Positions 8,441 to 17,200 of a stretch of 64,000 nt of DNA are shown here, piece after piece; position 1 is the first letter of the stretch, and each line of letters begins with the position of its first letter. The notes beneath the pieces are model-generated. The model was not told the origin of the DNA. It searched no databases and saw only the letters and a list, made by a program, of their open reading frames with translations. This DNA comes from Agaribacillus aureus (GTDB lineage: Bacteria; Bacteroidota; Bacteroidia; Cytophagales; Cyclobacteriaceae). The DNA lies in assembly GCA_030442055.1 (NCBI GenBank), contig JAUJEB010000015.1, positions 1-64,000 on the forward strand. The letters are read 5' to 3'. Made by a program: the position numbers and the translations under genes.

Positions 8441-9916
8441 ATGTTACCTTTCAAAAGTATCATAGAAATTGACAAACATCAGAAGTCACCTGTTTACCTG
8501 CAAATAGTGAACAGTATTATCCGGGAAATTAACAGCGGCCGGATAGCTACCGGCCAAAAACTGCCGGGTTCCAGGGAAATGGCGGGACTGTTAAACCTAA
8601 ATAGAAAAACCGTCATTATGGCCTATGACGAGTTGATGGCGCAAGGCTGGGTAGAAACCCACCCTTCCAGGGGCAGCTTTATCAGCACTGAATTACCCAA
8701 AGTAAATTATCAAAAGATCCAGCCGGAAACGCGGCAAAAAGGCCAACCTGCCTTGGAAAAGTGTGGTTTTCCTATTGTGTCCAACCGGTATTTGGAGGCA
8801 CCGGTCTATGCAGAACACAGCATGTTGGAAATTGATGAAGGTTCGCCCGATGAACGGCTGGCGCCGATTGAAGATTTATACAGGTACTGTAAGGCCATTG
8901 CCAGAAGCAAAGCGGGCCGAAAACTATTGAAGTATCACGATGTGCAGGGAGAAATATCTTTTCGCAAATCACTGTCGAAATACTTATCCGAAACCCGCGG
9001 TCTTCACTATCCTGATGAAAACATTTTCATCACCCGGGGCAGCCAAATGGCCATATATCTGATTTTTAATACCCTGGTAAAGAAACACGACAATGTAATT
9101 GTAGGAGCCAGTAATTACGGTGCTGCCAATGCGGTCATTAAAAACCTGGAAGCCAATCTTTTGAAAGTCCCGGTGGACGACAATGGCATCGTTGTATCAG
9201 CCATTGAGGAGGCCTGTCAAAGGACCAATGTCAGGGCTGTTTATATTACGCCCCATCATCATTTTCCCACTACCGTAACGTTGAGCGCACAAAGAAGGAT
9301 TGAGCTTTTAAAGCTGGCTGAAAAGTACCGTTTTGTAATTCTGGAAGATGATTACGACTATGATTATCACTATTCCAGCAGCCCCATTCTACCGCTGGCC
9401 AGTCTGGACCATCAGGGGCTGGTGATTTATGTGGGCGCCTTTAGCAAATTGCTGGCACCGTCGATCCGCATCGGCTACCTCGCCGCACCGATGCCGCTGA
9501 TCCGGGAATTAAGGAAGCTGAGAAAAATTATCGACCGCCAGGGCGACCCGATCATGGAAAAGGCGCTTGGTGAAATGATTAGGGAGGGAGAATTGCAAAG
9601 GCACTTGAAAAAGTCTGTCAGGATATATAAGGAGAGAAGAGATCTATTTTGCCGGCTGCTGCAGGAAAACCTGGGAGATCATGTCGACTTTAAAGTTCCT
9701 GCCGGTGGCATGGTGGTGTGGACCCGCTTCGGAAAGCACATCGATCTGGCTGAGTTGGCCCAGGCGTTGAAAAGAAAAAAAATATTTATTGGTATTCAGA
9801 AAGATTTTGTGTTGGAGCATAATGCGATACGATTTGGTTTTGCTTCGCTTAATGAGCGGGAGATTTATCAAAGCATTGCTTCACTAAAGGAAACTTTGGA
9901 GGAATTGGTGGGTTAA
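8441..9916 (+). CDS. MocR/PdxR-type GntR-aminotransferase transcription regulator
   Basis: A 491-aa fusion regulator. Residues about 12-85 are a GntR winged helix (SPVYLQIVNSIIREINSG, LPGSREMAGLLNLNRKTV). Residues about 115-491 have an aminotransferase class I fold, with the PLP lysine K336 in GAFSKLLAPSIRIGYL and the upstream EDDYDYDYHY stretch typical of MocR proteins. Family members sense PLP and activate or repress a divergent target. The neighbour on the other side is the flavin-binding split-barrel gene, the likely target. Confidence 0.92.
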   Translation: MLPFKSIIEIDKHQKSPVYLQIVNSIIREINSGRIATGQKLPGSREMAGLLNLNRKTVIMAYDELMAQGWVETHPSRGSFISTELPKVNYQKIQPETRQKGQPALEKCGFPIVSNRYLEAPVYAEHSMLEIDEGSPDERLAPIEDLYRYCKAIARSKAGRKLLKYHDVQGEISFRKSLSKYLSETRGLHYPDENIFITRGSQMAIYLIFNTLVKKHDNVIVGASNYGAANAVIKNLEANLLKVPVDDNGIVVSAIEEACQRTNVRAVYITPHHHFPTTVTLSAQRRIELLKLAEKYRFVILEDDYDYDYHYSSSPILPLASLDHQGLVIYVGAFSKLLAPSIRIGYLAAPMPLIRELRKLRKIIDRQGDPIMEKALGEMIREGELQRHLKKSVRIYKERRDLFCRLLQENLGDHVDFKVPAGGMVVWTRFGKHIDLAELAQALKRKKIFIGIQKDFVLEHNAIRFGFASLNEREIYQSIASLKETLEELVG

Positions 9917-10080
9917 AAAAGGGTTTAGGTGAAAATTGTTCTTGGTGGAGGTCGGTCAAAGCTCTTTTAAATCTCGTTTCTGCCCGCCCTTTTGCAAGCT
10001 TCGCCAAATCCAATATAAATTGTTTTTGGCTGCGCTCGGCCTGGGCTCGTTTAAATCTCCTCTCTGAGAAGATTTTCCTA

Positions 10081-11373
10081 TCAACGATCTACAAACATCA
10101 CAGATGCTTTATCATCGGGGCTGTTCCTGTTGCTTTCAAAAGCCATGTCTTGGTGGCGGTGCTTTTGCGCTTTTTCATTCATTTTTAGAGTGAAAGGAGC
10201 AGGACTAAACGAGATGACAAATACCACCAGGCTAATCCACCCCAAGATTTTTCTGCCGGGAGACAAAGGTTGATCAAAATATGCCGGGGGATGATAGACA
10301 CCAATTACCCGCCCGATGATCAAAGCAAAAAGCAGCCAGCCCGGGTAACCCTGGATGGAGGGATCGTAGAAGCTGATCAGAAATTGACCGGTCAGGATAA
10401 AAACCGCGATCAATAATTTGTCCATCGGCCTTTTATCCAATCTGCCGAATATAAAATACAAGAATATCAAGTACAACGGTACCTGCCAGAATAATTCCTC
10501 CATGGTCAATACCGGGCTGATCAATCCTATACCCGCATAAAAAATCAGCACGAAAAACAGGATCTCCGACATTTTTTTATGCTTTTGCAAGCCAAACAGG
10601 CCATATAATACATGTCCTCCGTCCAGTTGGCCAATAGGCAATAAATTCAAGGCCGTGAAAAACAAGGCCAGGTAACCTGCGAAAAGCCAGGGATAGTGCA
10701 TCATTTCATAGACATTGGGAATCTTTGAGGCGTCGCTCACCACATATTTTTCAAAAAATTTGAACGTAAGGTTAGATCCCAGCTCGAGGATGGGATAAGA
10801 TTCCGAGGGCGTGAATTCCTCGTTGGGGTAAACCTTTTTGAAGTTCAGGGAGTCATAGGAACGCTGGTATTCGTAGGAATAAACGTTGTCTTTATAGTCC
10901 AGGCCAAATTCCTCGTAATCAGGGTGGATACTAAAAATATGCTCCGGTTCCGGCAAATGGGTAAACCCATAAAACAAAACGCCAATAGCCACCACAAAGC
11001 CTGCGAGCGGACCGGCAATGCCAATGTCAAAGAACTCTTTCCTGGATTTGATGCCTTCCTTGATCCGAATGACAGCACCCATCGTACCGATCAGCGGGAT
11101 TTGAAACCAAAAGGGAATATAATAAGGAAGTGTGACCTTAATTTTATACCAACGGGCGGTGAAATAATGACCAAATTCATGAACGGTCAAAATGCCTAAA
11201 AAGGGTATTGAAAAATATAAGCCGCTGAGAAAGTCTTCAAAGCTATAGTCTTCGGAATAGAAAATCGACCCACTGCCAATCCACTCGGCCCCGGAAAGGG
11301 TGGTGGTGATCATGGTAATGACAAATAATAAACCTTGCGTTATATAATTACCATACTTCTTATAAAAACTCAT
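10081..11373 (-). CDS. Site-2 protease family (M50) membrane metalloprotease
   Basis: A 430-aa polytopic membrane protease. The zinc motif HEFGH is at residues 65-69 inside an early helix and the second metal site LLPIGQLDGGH appears at about residue 250, so both halves of the S2P active site are present. The family cuts membrane-spanning substrates such as anti-sigma factors. A polar segment of roughly 75 residues (about 145-220) is inserted between the two sites. The gene overlaps the HAD gene upstream by 14 bp, so they are cotranscribed. The substrate is unknown. Confidence 0.88.
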   Translation of the reverse strand: MSFYKKYGNYITQGLLFVITMITTTLSGAEWIGSGSIFYSEDYSFEDFLSGLYFSIPFLGILTVHEFGHYFTARWYKIKVTLPYYIPFWFQIPLIGTMGAVIRIKEGIKSRKEFFDIGIAGPLAGFVVAIGVLFYGFTHLPEPEHIFSIHPDYEEFGLDYKDNVYSYEYQRSYDSLNFKKVYPNEEFTPSESYPILELGSNLTFKFFEKYVVSDASKIPNVYEMMHYPWLFAGYLALFFTALNLLPIGQLDGGHVLYGLFGLQKHKKMSEILFFVLIFYAGIGLISPVLTMEELFWQVPLYLIFLYFIFGRLDKRPMDKLLIAVFILTGQFLISFYDPSIQGYPGWLLFALIIGRVIGVYHPPAYFDQPLSPGRKILGWISLVVFVISFSPAPFTLKMNEKAQKHRHQDMAFESNRNSPDDKASVMFVDR

Positions 11374-11992
11374 CCCTTATAAAACCCAAATTTAGTTTAT
11401 TTGATTGTACCCAGTGTGTCTGAATATTCAATGATCCCGCTCCTTTAATATTATCACTATTATCCTCAAAAAAAATGGTTTCTTCGGGAATGAGATTTTG
11501 TTCGTCCAAAACGTGCCGGAATATCTCTGTATCCGGCTTCCTTTTGTTGATGCGATAGGAATAATAAACATAATCAAAAAGCCCGTGATATTGGTTCAAG
11601 TCATAGCTTTGATGGATGATCTCATTAAAAGCTTTGATGTGAATATCGTTGGTATTTGAAAGCACAAATAAGTTGTATTTCCCCTTCAGCTCCTCAATGA
11701 GCGACAGCCTTTCCACGGGGATATCCAGTAACATATCATTCCACGCCTGATCAATTTCCTCGTCTGATAAATTTTTTTTCAACAATCTTCTGATACATTT
11801 CCTGAAAGTTACCGAAGAGATAAGCCCTTTTTCGTAGTCATCAAAAAAAGGCGCTGACTCTACCATGGCGATGACCTGGTGCTCCGACATGCCACCCAAT
11901 TTTGCAAAACTTTTATACGTTTTGGGCACGTCGAGGTTGATGATCACACCCCCCAGATCAAAGATGATGTTTTTGATTTTTTTATGGCTCAA
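11360..11992 (-). CDS. HAD superfamily hydrolase (HAD-IA)
   Basis: A 210-aa cytoplasmic phosphatase-like protein. All four HAD motifs are visible: IIFDLGGVIINLD (motif I), LFVLSNTND (II), KRKPDTEIF (III) and IFFEDNSDNI (IV). The cap is small and helical as in subfamily IA. The substrate cannot be assigned. It is the first gene of a two-gene minus-strand unit with the M50 protease. Confidence 0.88.
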   Translation of the reverse strand: MSHKKIKNIIFDLGGVIINLDVPKTYKSFAKLGGMSEHQVIAMVESAPFFDDYEKGLISSVTFRKCIRRLLKKNLSDEEIDQAWNDMLLDIPVERLSLIEELKGKYNLFVLSNTNDIHIKAFNEIIHQSYDLNQYHGLFDYVYYSYRINKRKPDTEIFRHVLDEQNLIPEETIFFEDNSDNIKGAGSLNIQTHWVQSNKLNLGFIRDEFL

Positions 11993-12121
11993 TTTTTAGC
12001 AATTATTTGAATATTATAACACAAATATGTAACATTGCAATCCTAAATTCAAAGCGCTGGGAATAAAAGTGTGTAAAAGTTTTTCGAAACCCATAATCAC
12101 ACTCAAACTCACACTTTGACA

Positions 12122-12466
12122 GGGCCCTTAGCTCAGCTGGTTAGAGCACCTGACTCATCAATTTGGTGACTCTTTGGAGAAACTCAAAGATGCAAACCGG
12201 GTGAATTCAGGGAAACCTAAACCCCGACCTCAATTGTGATTGGGTTGGGATAAGGCAATCCTGAGCCAAGTCCGGCGAATAGATGTAAAAGTAGCCGGAA
12301 AGGTGCAGAGACTAGAGTGTGCGGAATCTTACCAATAATCACTCCTCGAGCGCCCGGCACCCTCCTCCCGGTAAACTGGGAAAGGGTGATGAGATAGTCC
12401 TACCCCGCGAAGGAAACTTTCGGAAGGTGAATCAGGGGGTCGCTGGTTCGAGCCCAGCAGGGCCCA
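12122..12466 (+). tRNA. tRNA-Ile(CAU), split by a group I intron
   Basis: The exons are 12122-12158 and 12430-12466. Joined, they give a complete cloverleaf: acceptor GGGCCCU/AGGGCCC, D-arm GCUC/GAGC, anticodon stem CCUGA/UCAGG around loop CUCAUAA, and T-arm GCUGG/CCAGC with UUCGAGC. The anticodon is CAU. Acceptor stem and T-arm resemble E. coli ileX rather than elongator or initiator tRNA-Met, so I call it tRNA-Ile2, in which TilS would convert C34 to lysidine to read AUA. The CCA end is not encoded. The isotype call over Met is an inference from identity elements. Confidence 0.9.
12159..12429 (+). ncRNA. Group I intron in tRNA-Ile(CAU), Azoarcus-like site
   Basis: A 271-nt self-splicing intron without an ORF. 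P1 pairs the exon/intron junction TCAT^C (12155-12159) with the guide GGTGA (12165-12169), giving the required U-G wobble at the 5' splice site. P2 is TCTTTG/CAAAGA (12171-12176, 12185-12190). Conserved core: AATTCAGGGAAACCTAA (12204-12220), GGCAATCCTGAGCCAA (12254-12269), P4 TCAGG/CCTGA, P6 TCCGGC/GCCGGA (12271-12276, 12294-12299), GTGCAGAGACTA (12303-12314) and P7 GACTA/TAGTC (12310-12314, 12395-12399). It ends in the terminal G at 12429. The core resembles subgroup IC3, and the insertion site after U36 matches the well-studied Azoarcus tRNA-Ile intron. Confidence 0.93.
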
Positions 12467-12498
12467 CTTGATGCTACTTTCAGTAGCAAAAACTTTAG

Positions 12499-12533
12499 AA
12501 CCCTGCCCATTGTTGGCAGGGTTTTTATTTTTT
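12499..12533. terminator. Terminator after tRNA-Ile
   Basis: A 7-bp GC-rich stem CCCTGCC/GGCAGGG (12501-12507 and 12515-12521), extended by A-T pairs, is followed by TTTTTATTTTTT on the plus strand. It sits 33 bp after the tRNA. On the minus strand a looser T-run follows, so it may also end the small gene at 12560. Confidence 0.8.
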
Positions 12534-12559
12534 CCGGCTATTTATTTGCTCTGCCGCCC

Positions 12560-12742
12560 TTATAGTTTGGGGTACATTTTTTGTTTAAAATCCGAAACTT
12601 CGTCTTTTAATTTCTTATTGGCTTTCTCCAAAAGCTGGTTTTGGTGTTTCATGATGCTGAGAAGGTCGTGCATGGCGTTGAGGTTTTCCAGTTGGGTGGC
12701 GACGATTTCTTCTAGGTCGGATTTGGTGTATCTTCGGTTCAT
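12560..12742 (-). CDS. Possible small coiled-coil protein (60 aa)
   Basis: Reads MNRRYTKSDLEEIVATQLEN and continues as a charged amphipathic helix with L and M at heptad spacing, ending KQKMYPKL. The composition is that of a real short coiled-coil protein. It has no recognisable family. It lies between the tRNA terminator and the AT-rich island and is transcribed towards the terminator. No clear -7 box was found in front of it. Confidence 0.45.
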   Translation of the reverse strand: MNRRYTKSDLEEIVATQLENLNAMHDLLSIMKHQNQLLEKANKKLKDEVSDFKQKMYPKL

Positions 12743-12880
12743 GACTTAATTTTATTTGCGAATATCATCAATAATAATTGATATAAAAATATAATTTAAA
12801 TTTTTAATACGCAAATTAATTGATGTAATAGATTCATTTAATCACCAAAAAAGTCAATGTATAATTTGACTTCAATCCAT

Positions 12881-12888
12881 TATATTTG
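12881..12888 (+). promoter_or_regulatory. Possible -7 element of the island operon
   Basis: TATATTTG matches TAnnTTTG and lies 40 bp before the Xre ATG. No -33 TTTG is found at 19-21 nt spacing, so support is partial. Confidence 0.4.
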
Positions 12889-12927
12889 GCTAATTCATAA
12901 ATAGATTTAATCTATACGTAATTAAAA

Positions 12928-13137
12928 ATGGCTAAAAAAGCAATAAATAGACTTAAGGTTGTCTTGGTGGAACAAGGCAGAACCAATAAATGGTTAGCCG
13001 AGAAATTAGATAAGAACACTGCCACTGTTTCTAGATGGTGTACCAATGAGATGCAACCTTCAATAGAAACACTAGTGGAAATTGCGAATGCTTTAAACGT
13101 TAATGTTAGAGACCTACTTGTTTCAACTAAAGATTAA
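12928..13137 (+). CDS. Xre-family HTH regulator
   Basis: A 69-aa protein made almost entirely of one HTH_3 domain: LKVVLVEQGRTNKWLAEKL, KNTATVSRWCTN as the recognition helix, then PSIETLVEIANALNVNVRDLL. It is the first gene of the AT-rich island and lies 5 bp before the four-helix membrane protein gene. Such small Xre proteins commonly repress the defence operon they open. No other domain is present. Confidence 0.85.
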   Translation: MAKKAINRLKVVLVEQGRTNKWLAEKLDKNTATVSRWCTNEMQPSIETLVEIANALNVNVRDLLVSTKD

Positions 13138-13142
13138 GAAGT

Positions 13143-13565
13143 ATGAAGCATTTGGAGATAATACTGCCACTAACAATATTAGTACTAGCATTCGTATTGA
13201 AGCTTGCAATAGATAGAAATGTTGAAGTCCCTAATCTAATACAGGCAATGTGTGAACTGCCTGTCGACATAATATTTTTATCCATTTCTTTTCTAATTGC
13301 ATTCACTATTTCCAAGCCAAAAGACCCTAGCGAAGGATTGTTTTATACAATAGCCTTTATAGTACTTGCGGTTGTTATTGTCATCTTATGGAGAAAGAGC
13401 TTAAAACTGTTTGAAACTAAAAATCGCCTATGGATTCTCCTACTATTTATAAATATGTCCATTTCGGTATTCTCGCTCCATCAATCTGTAGGTATTTTGT
13501 TACGAACTGAGAATTCAGCTCAAATAGAAAGTGTTGAACCCAAAACTGAGAAAGATGGACATTAA
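13143..13565 (+). CDS. Four-helix membrane protein of the defence island
   Basis: A 140-aa protein with four hydrophobic segments, at about residues 5-22, 40-57, 65-83 and 95-113, and a polar C-terminal tail (about 120-140). No family is recognised. It overlaps the TIR-like gene by 11 bp, so the two are probably translated together. Small multi-pass proteins paired with nucleotide-signalling or NAD-consuming partners in defence loci often form pores or anchor complexes; that role here is inference. Confidence 0.75.
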   Translation: MKHLEIILPLTILVLAFVLKLAIDRNVEVPNLIQAMCELPVDIIFLSISFLIAFTISKPKDPSEGLFYTIAFIVLAVVIVILWRKSLKLFETKNRLWILLLFINMSISVFSLHQSVGILLRTENSAQIESVEPKTEKDGH

Positions 13566-14262
13566 CATTATAACCATTGTCATTACCGCTATAACGAGCA
13601 TCTCAGTTAGTCTTACTGCCTTTATCTTATCCATAAATCTTAAGAAAAAAAGGTATGATAAAGAAAATAGCAGGGCATTGCTAGAGAGTATGAGAAAGTC
13701 CCTAGAACAAAAGATGTATGTTTTAAATGACAGGCTTGTACAAAATGAGGAAAGATGGCGCGATGTAAATCATCTACTACTGACCAAAGAGTATCTTGAA
13801 AATGAAAATTTGATAAAAGAGAATAACAAAACCTATTATTCAGGATTTCTTAAGGACAATGGAATTTCTGAAAACGATTTGAACATGGATAATCGTATGG
13901 TATTCGTCTTAACGCCCTTTAACGATAGGTTTTATAATGAATTCATGACAATTAAAGCCACTTGTGAAGATGCAGGGTTTAAGTGCTTTAGAGGAGATGA
14001 AAAGGAATTTAAAGGAGATATCTTTCCCGAAATGCTCAGATACATTGCAAAAGCCAGAATTATCATAGCAAATATCAATGGAAGAAATCCAAATGTGTTG
14101 TATGAATTAGGAGTAGCACAGGCAATGGATAAATCAGTAATTCTAGTTTCAAAAGAACCCAAAGACTTACCTATTGATATTCAGTCGCAAAGATTCCTTA
14201 TCTATTCAGATTCAGACTCACTAAGAGAGTCATTAAAAGTCGAACTAGAAAAATTGATATAA
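13555..14262 (+). CDS. Membrane-anchored TIR/deoxyribosyltransferase-like protein
   Basis: A 235-aa protein. One N-terminal helix (MDINIITIVITAITSISVSL) is followed by a charged coiled-coil stretch (about 30-90) and a C-terminal Rossmann-like domain (about 110-235). That domain carries MVFVLTPFNDRFYNEF, KARIIIANINGRNPNVLYELG and VAQAMDKSVILVS. The NPNVxYELGxAxAxxK signature belongs to nucleoside 2-deoxyribosyltransferase-like and TIR-like proteins, which cleave N-glycosidic bonds, often NAD+, in immunity. The Glu of YELG is the expected catalytic residue. I choose the ATG at 13555; an in-frame start at 13531 would enlarge the overlap with the upstream gene. The NTPase gene starts 7 bp downstream. 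Confidence 0.82.
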   Translation: MDINIITIVITAITSISVSLTAFILSINLKKKRYDKENSRALLESMRKSLEQKMYVLNDRLVQNEERWRDVNHLLLTKEYLENENLIKENNKTYYSGFLKDNGISENDLNMDNRMVFVLTPFNDRFYNEFMTIKATCEDAGFKCFRGDEKEFKGDIFPEMLRYIAKARIIIANINGRNPNVLYELGVAQAMDKSVILVSKEPKDLPIDIQSQRFLIYSDSDSLRESLKVELEKLI

Positions 14263-14269
14263 TTCATAA

Positions 14270-17200
14270 ATGAGTAGGTTACAGGCCATAGAAAATGCAC
14301 TCTCTGCCATTAATGAAACAGTCTTTCAAGAACTATGTGATAGTTTCCTTGCCTTAAGAAATACAAATTATTCAGCATTATCACGGGTTGGAAGTCAAAG
14401 TGGAAAACAAAAAAGTACTAAAGGAACTCCTGATACTTTCCTCTTACTACCAAGCGGTAAATACATTTTTGTTGAGCATTCCACCAATATTTCAGCAGGT
14501 TTATCAAAGTTAAAAGATGATATCGACAAGTGTCTTGATTCAGAAAAGACAGGTATTCCTTTAAGTCAAATTGCGGAAATTATTCTTTGTATAAATTTCA
14601 ATTTAAAGTCTAATGAGACACAAGAATTAGTTAGCCTCTTAAAAGACACAAGAATTGTACTCACCATTTATACCCTTGATTCTCTTTCCATTGAATTACA
14701 TTTAAATCATAGAGATTTAACCCATCAATATTTAGAGCTGCCTTTAGACACCGGCCAAATCGTTTCAATAGAAAAATTCATCGATGAATATAATAGGGCT
14801 TCTGGGGGAATCTCCACTCCAATCGACAATACTTTTTTGTATAGAGAACAGGAAATTAAGGAGCTAAAAGAAGGAATTCACTCCAACGACTTCATTATTT
14901 TAACCGGTGCCCCAGGAGTGGGAAAAACTAAATTGGCGCTAGAAGGAATTAAGTCATTTCTTACTGAAAATTTAGAGTTTGGAGCTTACTGTGTTTCTTA
15001 TAAGAGTCATACATTGTTGGATGACTTGTTTCAATATTTAAGTTCAGATAAAGACTACATTCTTTTTGTAGATGACGCGAATAGAATAGACGCTTTCAAT
15101 CAAATCACAGGTTTCTACAAAGCATCAAGAATGGGCAAACTAAAAGTAATCATTACTGTGCGGGATTACGCTTTTCAGGAAATAGGCATTTTGTGTCAAG
15201 AGTTTGCACCCAAGCGAATGGATATAGTTAAATTCACGGATGAACAAATAATAAAAATTGTAAGTGCAGAACCTTTTAAGACCAATCAATATTATCATAG
15301 ACAGATAACTCATATTGCCGACGGAAATCCAAGAATTGCCATTATGTCTGCACTTTTGGCAAATGAGAAAATGGACATTTATGCCTTAAATGATGTTTCA
15401 GACCTATTTGAAAAATATTTTTCAGCTTTTGTAAAAGATAAAGGAGAATTTGCCAAGAACTTAAATATTAAATGCCTTGGGTTAATTGCATTTTTCTATA
15501 CCATCCCATACAAGAACAAAGAAATAGTTAGTTCAATACTGGCTCACTTTGAAATCAACTACCCATCTTTTATTGACGTAATAGATAAGTTGGATAAATT
15601 GGAGCTAGTAGAAATTCAATTTGAGCACGTTAAAATCCCCGAGCAGAACCTTTCAACATATTTTTTCTACAAAGCGTTTATTAAGGATCGCCTGCTTTCA
15701 TTTGAGACATTACTCAGAAATTATTATGAAAGTAATAAAGATCGCTTCAAGGATTGTGTTTTCCCTGCAAACAACACCTTCGGAGCCAAGAATGTAATGG
15801 ATAAACTCCAACCTTTCTTAAGGAACTATTGGAAATTTGTTCAGAATGATGAAGAAAAAGGATTCAATTTTTTATCCACTTTTTGGCTCTATCTTTCTGA
15901 CGAAACCTTCGAATTTATATACAACCTAGTTGAAAAACTTCCGGAAAGCAATTCTGAAAATTATGAAGTAGCTTATGAAAATAATGCCTTTTCGTATAAT
16001 AGAAATAACATAATAGACCTAATTGAAAATTTTTTCAGGTTTCAAAAAAAAGAATTAAAAGATGCTATTCAATTAGCATTTGAATATGTCCGAAAAAAGC
16101 CAGAAAATTTACCCGAATTGATTTATGCAATTCGTGGGAATTTGATATTCGATGAGGATGATGAACCCCATAGGTTCGAGAGACAGTCAAATCTATTTAA
16201 GATCTTATTGGATGGCTTACATAAAAAAAATACTCTTTATACCAAGGCGTTTTATGAACTTTCAAAAACATTCCTGAAATATCAACACGATCATACAAAA
16301 GTTGGAAGGCATCATTCCTTTTATATGTATCAATACCAATTGCCAAATAATCAATTTATTCAAAAGTTCAGAGCTAATATTTGGAATGCGGTTAATGAAA
16401 ATTATTCTACCTATCCAGATGAATCTTTTAGTTTATTAGAAGACTATGGTGCAAATCCAGATGTTATTGAAGGAATAATGGAATTTGATATTCCGTTCGT
16501 ACTGGACATAATCGAAAATCATTTCACAATTGAATCTTTTGATCATTGTAAATATGTGCAAGACCAAGTTCGGTGGTTTAAAAGAAATTCCATGTCTCAT
16601 CCATCCTTTGAATCATTAATTCATTCATTCAGGAACTCTACTTATGAAACCTATCTAAAAATAGATTGGGACAGACTTCGGGATAGGGAGCAATATGAAT
16701 TTGAAGATTACAGGGAATATGAACGGCTAAAAGAGGAAGAAATAAGAACTTCATTTGTTCTAAAAAATGGAGAAGAAGTCGACGATTTCCTTAAAGCGTT
16801 TTTCTTTTTAAAAGAGAAAGCAAAAAACGAATGGAATTATAATAACTCATTAGATTTTGTAGTTGATGAAAATTACAAACATAATCCAAAAATAGGTTTA
16901 GTTTTACTTTCAAAGATTACTGAAGAAGACAACAAACTCAACTATATACCAAGAGCTATATTCCGGAATCACTTGAAAACAGACGTCGCAGCAAAAGAAA
17001 TTTGGTTGGTGCTACAGAAGAGAGATTTTAACTTAAAGCCTCATTGGGAACTTTCATTTTATGATTATTTGGACGAGGTTTTATTAGATAAAAAATACGT
17101 GTCTACCCTGATTGATACTATCAGCAGTATGCAAGGTTCAAGCACAATTCATTTTCATCGATTGCAACGTTTCTTATCTGTAGAGCCCAATCTGTTCAAA

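Larger units (their letters stand above)
12467..12927. other. tRNA-island spacer
   Basis: This 461-bp stretch contains a strong terminator (12499-12533), one possible small minus-strand gene (12560-12742) and an AT-rich region of about 180 bp in front of the Xre gene. I looked for a repeated tRNA 3' end that would mark an attachment site and found none. Confidence 0.5.

Noticed and set aside
8441-9916. A stand-alone aminotransferase
   Set aside because: The N-terminal GntR winged helix makes it a MocR-type regulator.
12122-12466. tmRNA or a large structured regulatory RNA instead of a split tRNA
   Set aside because: The ends join into one standard cloverleaf and the insert has the group I core with correct splice-site pairing.
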